From the NCBI RefSeq assembly GCF_007747995.1, contig NZ_CP036276.1, forward strand, positions 3,029,001 through 3,093,000: 64,000 nucleotides of DNA, given 5' to 3'. Position 1 is the stretch's first letter; each line of letters begins with the position of its first letter. Source of the stretch: Symmachiella dynata (lineage in GTDB: Bacteria; Planctomycetota; Planctomycetia; Planctomycetales; Planctomycetaceae). The position numbers and the translations under genes were made by a program. The notes beneath the pieces were generated by a model that had not been told where the DNA came from, did no database searches, and saw only the letters and a list, made by a program, of their open reading frames with translations. Below, piece by piece: positions 56,244-62,230 of the stretch.

Positions 56244-57092
56244 ATGATCTTCGACATCCATAGCCACGCCTGGGCCTATCCCGATCATTTTGGCGACGAT
56301 TTTCGCGAACAAGCGCAACGCCGCGCCAAACCGGGCGAGACGCTCGATTTGACGGTTCGGTACGAAGATTACCGCGCGACGGCTCCCGCAGAGGTCCGCA
56401 CCGTCGTCTTCGGCGGCAAAGCCCAACTCAGTGGACTCTGGGTCGATGACCGTTACGTTGCCAATTACGCCGAACGGCACGGCGATAATGTCGTGGGGTT
56501 TGCATCGATCGACCCTACGCAACCCTCCTGGAAAACCGAAATGCACAACGGTATCGAGCAGTTGGGATTGAAGGGAATCAAACTGCTGCCGATGTACGCC
56601 GGGTTTTTCCCCGATGACAAAATACTCGATCCGCTTTGGGAGTATGCCGGCGAAAGAAAACTGCCGGTGTTGTTGCATACCGGAACGACTTTTATTGCCC
56701 AGGCCCCCTTGGAATGCACCTTGCCGCGGCATGTGGACAACGTCGCCGCTCGTTTTCCCAACGTCCCCATCGTAATGGCGCATCTCGGGCATCCTTATGA
56801 GGGGGAATGCGTTGCCGTGATTCGCAAGCATCCCAATGTCTATGCCGACATCAGCGCCCTGCACTACCGCCCTTTTCAGTTGTACCACAGTTTGATGCTG
56901 GTGCAGGAATACGGAGTGTGGGACAAAGTCCTCTTCGGAACCGACTATCCCTTCACAACGGTCAATGCCACTGTGGAGGGGCTGCGCAAATTGAACGATA
57001 TGCTCGTCGGCACCGCACTGCCACGATTGGAGACTGAACAGATCGAGCAGATGATTTATCGCGATAGTTTTAGTTTGTTGGGAATCACGTGA
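56244..57092 (+). CDS. Amidohydrolase family protein (TIM barrel, ACMSD-like)
   Basis: 282 residues. Metal-site motifs: DIHSHAW (4-10), LLHTGTT, MAHLGHPYEGE and FGTDYPFTT. This matches the amidohydrolase_2 (PF04909) group that includes aminocarboxymuconate-semialdehyde decarboxylase and lactone hydrolases. It is cytoplasmic and likely acts on a carboxylic acid or lactone with zinc. AGGGGA lies upstream of the start. It is followed by a carbonic-anhydrase-like gene after 92 bases. Substrate unknown. Confidence 0.85.
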   Translation: MIFDIHSHAWAYPDHFGDDFREQAQRRAKPGETLDLTVRYEDYRATAPAEVRTVVFGGKAQLSGLWVDDRYVANYAERHGDNVVGFASIDPTQPSWKTEMHNGIEQLGLKGIKLLPMYAGFFPDDKILDPLWEYAGERKLPVLLHTGTTFIAQAPLECTLPRHVDNVAARFPNVPIVMAHLGHPYEGECVAVIRKHPNVYADISALHYRPFQLYHSLMLVQEYGVWDKVLFGTDYPFTTVNATVEGLRKLNDMLVGTALPRLETEQIEQMIYRDSFSLLGIT

Positions 57093-57184
57093 ATCCGGAT
57101 TGCGGAAAATGTGGAGCGGCTTCACAATGGTCGCAGACACATTCGCCGACTTCTCATCCACGACGATCCTCAATCCACCATCCA

Positions 57185-57817
57185 ATGACCAACTCCCACA
57201 ACTATGACGATTGGCCGAGCGGCCCACTGCCGCCCGAACCGCCGATCCCCTTCCCTGACGTACATTGTCATTGGGATGCTCTACACGCCGCCCCTCGCAT
57301 CGACGAAACCGCCTGGGTTGCGCCGGGCGCGGTCGTCATGGGACGCGTCCGCATGAAAGCCCGTAGTTCTGTTTGGTACAACTGCGTGCTTCGCGGCGAC
57401 AATGAATACATCGAACTCGGCGAAGACACCAACGTTCAAGATGGTTCGGTGCTGCACATCGACCCCGATTACCCCTGCATCCTGGGCGATCGCGTCACCG
57501 TGGGCCATATGGCGATCGTGCACGCCTCGGTCGTGGGTGACGGCGCATTGATTGCCATCGGCGCCAAGGTCCTCAGCCGTTGCGTGATCGGCGAAGGCGC
57601 CTTGATAGCCGCCGGCGCCGTTGTGATGGAAGGCACACAAGTCCCCCCGCACACCCTGTGGGCGGGTTGTCCGGCGCGTCAAATCAAAGAACTGGACGAA
57701 AACCAACGCGCCCGCCTCGCTCGCACCTATCAACATTACGTCAACAACACCGCCATCCACCTCGCCCGCTTCGGCCGTGCGCATATCGAGGCGATCACCA
57801 AAGACGCAGGCATTTGA
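57185..57817 (+). CDS. Gamma carbonic anhydrase family protein
   Basis: 210 residues from ATG 57185. The left-handed beta-helix hexapeptide repeats are clear (VAPGAVVMGRVRM, ALIAIGAKVLSRCVIGEGALIAAGAVV). The three zinc histidines are His91, His108 and His113 (VLHID, VGHMAIVH). Length and motifs match the short YrdA/CamH-like subfamily. It probably hydrates carbon dioxide; the short members often lack measurable activity because the acidic loop glutamates are missing, and I see no such loop here. The N-terminal 30 residues are proline-rich and unusual. Confidence 0.85.
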   Translation: MTNSHNYDDWPSGPLPPEPPIPFPDVHCHWDALHAAPRIDETAWVAPGAVVMGRVRMKARSSVWYNCVLRGDNEYIELGEDTNVQDGSVLHIDPDYPCILGDRVTVGHMAIVHASVVGDGALIAIGAKVLSRCVIGEGALIAAGAVVMEGTQVPPHTLWAGCPARQIKELDENQRARLARTYQHYVNNTAIHLARFGRAHIEAITKDAGI

Positions 57818-57857
57818 ACTCAAGACTCAGACGTACGCACTCACTCGGGATCCAACC

Positions 57858-58361
57858 ATGACAAAATGCAGCATCTGCGAACACGCCAATCCGCCGCTGG
57901 CCAGGGAATGCGAAAGCTGTGGGATGCAGCTTACCCTCGATAGCGACGCGGCCGCCGCCGATGGTCGAATCCAAGACCGGGTGCACCAGTTGGTGGCTGA
58001 AGGAAATAAAATCGAGGCGATCAAACTGTATCGCGAACAGACCGGCTGCGGCCTCGTCGAAGCCAAGAACGCTGTCGAAGCCCTGCTCCGCGGCGAAACC
58101 CCGCCCCCGGTCGCTCCCCGCCCGCAAATATCCTCCTCGATTGATCAAGACATCGTCGCCCTGCTGCACGAAGGTCGCAAAATCGAGGCCATCAAGCTGT
58201 ATATCGATCAAGTCGGCGGCGGCCTCCGCGATGCCAAATTGGCCGTCGATACCCTGGCCCGCGAACACGGCATCGAAGCCGCCGGCAAGAGTGGCGGTTG
58301 CTTAAGCCTGCTCATCCTCGGCCTAACGCTCACCGCCACAGCCGGCTATCTGCTGACCTAA
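57858..58361 (+). CDS. Zinc-ribbon membrane protein with two L7/L12-like helical repeats
   Basis: 167 residues from ATG 57858. An N-terminal zinc-ribbon has two CxxC pairs (Cys4/7 and Cys18/21). Two repeats of about 39 residues follow (41-79 and 98-136), each with the pattern KIEAIKLYREQTGCGLVEAK: this resembles the C-terminal domain of ribosomal protein L7/L12 (IKxVREITGLGLKEAK). A C-terminal membrane helix (149-166) ends the protein. The repeats may bind a translation factor or another protein, and the membrane end would hold it near the membrane. Function unknown. It sits 40 bases after the carbonic-anhydrase gene and probably shares its transcript. Confidence 0.72.
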   Translation: MTKCSICEHANPPLARECESCGMQLTLDSDAAAADGRIQDRVHQLVAEGNKIEAIKLYREQTGCGLVEAKNAVEALLRGETPPPVAPRPQISSSIDQDIVALLHEGRKIEAIKLYIDQVGGGLRDAKLAVDTLAREHGIEAAGKSGGCLSLLILGLTLTATAGYLLT

Positions 58362-58384
58362 CCCACTCGCCCCCTCCCGAAAAA

Positions 58385-58414
58385 GGGTGCCACTGGCGGC
58401 TTGCCCGCCAGTGC
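58385..58414 (+). repeat. Short hairpin repeat, family E, copy 2
   Basis: GGGTGCCACTGGCGG followed by CTTGCCCGCCAGTGC. Almost identical to copy 1 at 52417; it lies between the L7/L12-repeat gene and the phosphotransferase gene. Confidence 0.65.
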
Positions 58415-58447
58415 AAACCGCGTGACAGGCAAAAACACCGCTGAATA

Positions 58448-59476
58448 ATGATCGACCTCAACGCCGAGAACGTCGTTTCCTACCTCAAGTCAGCCGGACA
58501 CCTGGCCCCCCAGGAATCTGCGACGGCCACCGAGTTATCTGGCGGGGTCTCGAATATTGTGATGCGCATCAATCGCCCCTCTGGCGACGATTGGGTGATC
58601 AAACAATCCCGCCCACAATTGCGGACCGACGTTCCTTGGTTCAGTCGCATGGACCGGATTCACCGCGAAACTGACGTGATGCGAATCTTGGACCGCTTCT
58701 TGCCCACCGGCATCGTCCCGCAAATCGTAATCGAAGACCGCGACAATTTCTGGTTTGCCATGCAAGCCGTCGACGCCAACCACGCCGTCTGGAAACAGCA
58801 GTTGCTCGACGGACAAGTCGACCTCTCAGTCGCTGCGAAACTCGGCACCTATTTGGCTGCAATCCACCGCGAAACCTCTCAGCGTGCAGAGCTGACGGAG
58901 ATGCTGCGCGATCAAACGGTGTTTAACGAGTTACGAGTCGATCCGTTTTATCGACATTTGGCAAACCAATTCGCCGACGTCCGTCCCGCGATCGAATCCA
59001 TGATCGAAGAAATGGCCGCCACGCCGATCTGTCTGGTACTAGGCGATTTCAGCCCCAAGAACATTTTGATCACACCGACTGGCATTGCCCTCGTCGACTT
59101 CGAAACCGGGCATCGCGGCGATCCCGCTTTTGACCTGGGTTTCTTCCTCAGCCATTTACTGCTCAAGACCGTATTACACGCGGATCGTTTCGATGATTAT
59201 GCCGACCTGACCCACGAATTTTGGAAAACATATCTCGCCGGAATCCAACCGCTGAAGGCAACCGCATTCGCACCGCACGAACTCCGCCGCCGCACATTCG
59301 CCCACCTCGCCAGTTGCATGTGGTCCAGAATCGACGCCACCAGCCCGGTCAACTACCTGCCCAACGAACGAGAAAAAAACATCGTCCGCAATTTCAGCCG
59401 CCAATTACTGCTCAGTCCCCCTGAAACCTGGGAGCAAGCGATCCAAGACCTACGCACACAAACCCATCAACCTTGA
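58448..59476 (+). CDS. Phosphotransferase, APH/methylthioribose-kinase-like
   Basis: 342 residues. Protein-kinase-like small-molecule kinase features: ELSGGVSNIVMRI (29-41, nucleotide loop), VIKQSRPQLR with Lys52, the catalytic loop VLGDFSPKNILI (197-208; Asp200 and Asn205; the usual His is Leu198), and the metal loop LVDFETGHRGDPAFDLGFF (215-233; Asp217). The best fit is 5-methylthioribose kinase and related APH enzymes; the substrate could be a different sugar. It is cytoplasmic. The next gene in the same direction is an enolase-family protein, 441 bases away with repeats between. An MTR kinase role is an inference. Confidence 0.8.
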   Translation: MIDLNAENVVSYLKSAGHLAPQESATATELSGGVSNIVMRINRPSGDDWVIKQSRPQLRTDVPWFSRMDRIHRETDVMRILDRFLPTGIVPQIVIEDRDNFWFAMQAVDANHAVWKQQLLDGQVDLSVAAKLGTYLAAIHRETSQRAELTEMLRDQTVFNELRVDPFYRHLANQFADVRPAIESMIEEMAATPICLVLGDFSPKNILITPTGIALVDFETGHRGDPAFDLGFFLSHLLLKTVLHADRFDDYADLTHEFWKTYLAGIQPLKATAFAPHELRRRTFAHLASCMWSRIDATSPVNYLPNEREKNIVRNFSRQLLLSPPETWEQAIQDLRTQTHQP

Positions 59477-59510
59477 AGCCCCCCACCCTCACCGTTACGG
59501 TAAACCCCAA

Positions 59511-59557
59511 CGTAGGATGCGTCGCGACGCAACTTTCGATGTAGGACGAACGGTCAC
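59511..59557 (+). repeat. Short palindromic repeat, family B, copy 4
   Basis: CGTAGGATGCGTCGCGACGC followed by AACTTTCGATGTAGGACGAA. Same as the copy before the SDR gene, including the trailing GTAGGACGAA. Confidence 0.65.
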
Positions 59558-59656
59558 TCCCGATGAAACAAATCGCTGCACACGCATAGACGAAAGAATT
59601 ATTGCCGCGGAGTTCACAGCGCGATCATGCCGCAACCAAGTTTTAGAAAACAAAAA

Positions 59657-59719
59657 GCCACAGAGGCCACAGAGGCCACAGAGGCCACAGAGAACACCGA
59701 GAACACCGAGAACACCGAG
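59657..59719 (+). repeat. Tandem 9-mers, GCCACAGAG x4 and AACACCGAG x3
   Basis: Exactly four copies of GCCACAGAG (59657-59692) run into three of AACACCGAG (59693-59719). An inverse CTCTGTGGC occurs three times around 59768-59803, so a folded structure is possible. The two units look like tandem expansion inside a CACAGAG/CACCGAG-type intergenic repeat. Confidence 0.8.
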
Positions 59720-59775
59720 AAAAGCTATAGTGAGCAGTTATCGAGGTTGAATAGATCTCTCTGTGAACTCTGTGG

Positions 59776-59813
59776 CCTCTGTGGCTAGTACTTGCCTCTG
59801 TGGCTAGTACTTG
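59776..59813 (+). repeat. Two-unit 19-bp direct repeat
   Basis: CCTCTGTGGCTAGTACTTG occurs twice head to tail. It is the counter-strand partner of the CCACAGAGG array and lies about 105 bases before the enolase-like start. Confidence 0.75.
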
Positions 59814-59917
59814 CCTGCGATTCTTACCGTTGGATGCCTCATCGCAACGATTCACGTAGTACAAACCAACACAGCAAAAAACCTCAAGCCTGTCTCCTCA
59901 AGCCTCAAACCCCACCC

Positions 59918-61261
59918 ATGCCCAAAATCGAACAGATCCACGCCCGCGAAGTCTTCGACAGCCGCGGGAAACCGACCATTGAAGTGGAAATCCGTTGTGC
60001 CGACAGTCGTGCGGGGCGGGCGATCGTTCCCAGCGGCGCCAGTACGGGCCGCTTCGAAGCCTGTGAACTGCGCGATGGCGACACGAATCGCTTCGGCGGC
60101 AACGGCGTGTTGCAAGCGGTCAGCCATGTGAACCACGAAATCGCCGCCGCTTTGACCGGCATGGATGCCGCGGATCAACAATCGATCGATCGCGCGCTGT
60201 GCGACCTCGACGGAACGGAAAACAAATCGCGTCTCGGCGCCAACGCCATCTTGGGCGTTTCACTTGCCGCCGCCCATGCCGCTGCCGAGGCTCAGCAACT
60301 TCCTCTCTGGAAACATTTCGCCCAACTGTGGCAGTCCGCCGCCGATCTCGGTCAGTTCCCGCCACCGACAGCCGCTCTAGGGCAGCAGCCATTGATGCCG
60401 TTGCCCATGGTGAACATGATCTCCGGCGGACTACACGCGGGGCGTAATTTGGATTTCCAGGACTACTTGATTCTCCCCGTCGGTGCCACATCTTACCGTG
60501 AAGCACTGGAATGGATCATCACCATCTACCATCGGTTAGGCCGACTGCTCACCGAAAAGGGATACGAAGGTGTCCTGGTTGGCGACGAAGGGGGATACGG
60601 TCCCAAGTTAACATCCAACGTCCAAGCGGTCGAACTCGTGATCGAAGCCATCGAAGCCTGCGGACTCAAACCTGGCACCGACGTCGCCATCGGTCTCGAC
60701 GTCGCCTCCTCGCACTTTTACGACGGCACGCACTATCGTCTCGCTGCCACCGGCGATGAGCGTCTCAACTCCGGGGACGTGATCGACTTGTTAGAAAAAT
60801 GGGTCAGTGCCTATCCGATTGTCAGCATCGAAGATGGATTGGCAGAAGATGATTGGGAGGGCTGGCAGGAATTGACGCGGCGATTGGGAGATCGCGCACA
60901 ACTGATTGGCGACGACCTGTTTGTCACCAACCGCCGACGATTGGAAAAAGGCTTAGAGCTTGCCGCCGGAAACAGCGTGTTGATTAAGGTCAATCAAATC
61001 GGCACCGTGTGGGAAACTTTTGAGACGCTCCGACTCGCACTGCAAAATGGCTTCTGGCCGGTCGTCTCGGCCCGCAGCGGCGAAACCGAAGATCACACCA
61101 TCGCCGACCTAGCCGTCGCAACAGCCGCGGGACAAATTAAGATCGGTTCTATCGCCCGCAGTGAACGGTTGGTGAAGTACAACCAACTCTTGCGGCTGGA
61201 AGAACAAGTCGGCCACGATGCCTACCAGGGAGGCCGAATTTTCTCGGCGCTGAAATCATAA
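59918..61261 (+). CDS. eno: Enolase-family protein with altered active site
   Basis: 447 residues from ATG 59918 (MPKIEQIHAREVFDSRGKPT). Length and order are those of enolase, with an extra insert at about 135-157. Retained sites: SGASTG (39-44), His173 (HAG), Glu224 (GDEGG), Asp261, Glu305, Asp332, Lys357 and Lys408. Two usual residues differ: the glutamate of QEF is Asp182 (QDY), equivalent to yeast Glu168, and the histidine of SHRSGETED is Ala385 (SARSGETED), equivalent to yeast His373. It may still be a phosphopyruvate hydratase, or have another substrate. The kinase upstream is a possible partner. No other glycolysis gene is near. The name eno is family-level only. Confidence 0.75.
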   Translation: MPKIEQIHAREVFDSRGKPTIEVEIRCADSRAGRAIVPSGASTGRFEACELRDGDTNRFGGNGVLQAVSHVNHEIAAALTGMDAADQQSIDRALCDLDGTENKSRLGANAILGVSLAAAHAAAEAQQLPLWKHFAQLWQSAADLGQFPPPTAALGQQPLMPLPMVNMISGGLHAGRNLDFQDYLILPVGATSYREALEWIITIYHRLGRLLTEKGYEGVLVGDEGGYGPKLTSNVQAVELVIEAIEACGLKPGTDVAIGLDVASSHFYDGTHYRLAATGDERLNSGDVIDLLEKWVSAYPIVSIEDGLAEDDWEGWQELTRRLGDRAQLIGDDLFVTNRRRLEKGLELAAGNSVLIKVNQIGTVWETFETLRLALQNGFWPVVSARSGETEDHTIADLAVATAAGQIKIGSIARSERLVKYNQLLRLEEQVGHDAYQGGRIFSALKS

Positions 61262-61519
61262 AACACGAATCAAGATAAAACTCGCCATATAATCGTGCCC
61301 AACAGGCGTTTGAAATGAAATTTTCCCGCTGCGGCATGCGTCTTAAATGGATGCATTGAGCAGTTTTGTCGATAAATTTACTAGTAGCAAACCGACCGCT
61401 TCGGCGGGTTTTACGATGGATCGATATGTAGTAACGCGGTTTGCCTAAACCTTGATGAACAGCTTTCTTATTTTTTACAAGATGCGGCGACGGTGTTTCG
61501 CTCGTCGCATAAGTCGCTT

Positions 61520-62230
61520 ATGAAATTGCAACGGACTGCAATCCAACCTGTTCTGCAGAGCACTCTCTGCCTGATGGTCTGTCTCATCGTCTGCGGTTGC
61601 CGCTTGCCGGGACGCCACGTCGACAACAGCATGACCTCGTACGAGCACGCCACCATCTCCTATGATGTCGCTGGCTGCTGCCGCAATTTGCTAACGGGGG
61701 AAAGCGAAATCACCCCTGTGGCATACAGCACCGACCAATCAACGGATGTGGAAGACTCGGTTTGGAAATCGGCACAACTCTCGATTCAATACCCGCACCC
61801 CGATGAAGTGCCCGAGATGGCCCAAGTCAAATTGCGGCTGTCGAGTCTCGCCCCAGACGATGAAATGCCCCGCGTCTCGGGGGCCAGTCCGCTTGCCGGT
61901 GGGATTTGCAACGACGAACTGTGGGTGATGGACATTCCCAAGGTTGAGTTGGACCAATTGTTGATTCAACTCTCTAACCGCGGACAAACCGCAACCGAGC
62001 CACTCCCCGCCGCCGATGCACACCTGAACGTGATGGTCAACCAACAGGCCACCGCCAACACCTCAAGTCGCGAACCGCAATTGGACGAATTCGTCAAACG
62101 GGTCTATCAACAAGGTCGCCTGCGAGGATTTATTCCTTGTCAACAGGCGCAACAATCCGCCCCACAGGCCACGCCCCGCTTTCCGTCGCTGACGCAAACG
62201 TCGTCATTTCAACTCGACCAAAAACTGTAA
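61520..62230 (+). CDS. Probable lipoprotein of unknown function
   Basis: 236 residues from ATG 61520. The N-terminus is hydrophobic (LCLMVCLIVCGC), with a plausible lipobox ending at Cys27. The mature protein is acidic, rich in Gln/Thr/Pro towards the end, with a short CC pair in VAGCCRN. A CNDELWVMDIPKVELDQLL segment around 130-150 is the best-defined helix. No family recognised. Its last 27 bases overlap the end of the opposite gene (62204), so the two genes converge with overlapping stops. Confidence 0.68.
   Translation: MKLQRTAIQPVLQSTLCLMVCLIVCGCRLPGRHVDNSMTSYEHATISYDVAGCCRNLLTGESEITPVAYSTDQSTDVEDSVWKSAQLSIQYPHPDEVPEMAQVKLRLSSLAPDDEMPRVSGASPLAGGICNDELWVMDIPKVELDQLLIQLSNRGQTATEPLPAADAHLNVMVNQQATANTSSREPQLDEFVKRVYQQGRLRGFIPCQQAQQSAPQATPRFPSLTQTSSFQLDQKL

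Larger units (their letters stand above)
59477..59917. other. Repeat-rich intergenic region before the enolase-like gene
   Basis: 441 bases with no gene. It holds a family B palindrome (59511), a tandem array of two 9-mers (59657-59719), an inverse arrangement with CTCTGTGGC and a 19-bp direct repeat (two units from 59776). Repeat detail is given in separate entries. Confidence 0.6.

Noticed and set aside
56226-57227. 333-residue open frame opposite the amidohydrolase gene
   Set aside because: Antisense shadow; the plus-strand amidohydrolase has all metal motifs and a normal start.
59657-59813. Possible small CRISPR array
   Set aside because: The repeats are directly tandem with no spacers and are only 9 and 19 bases long; no cas gene is near.
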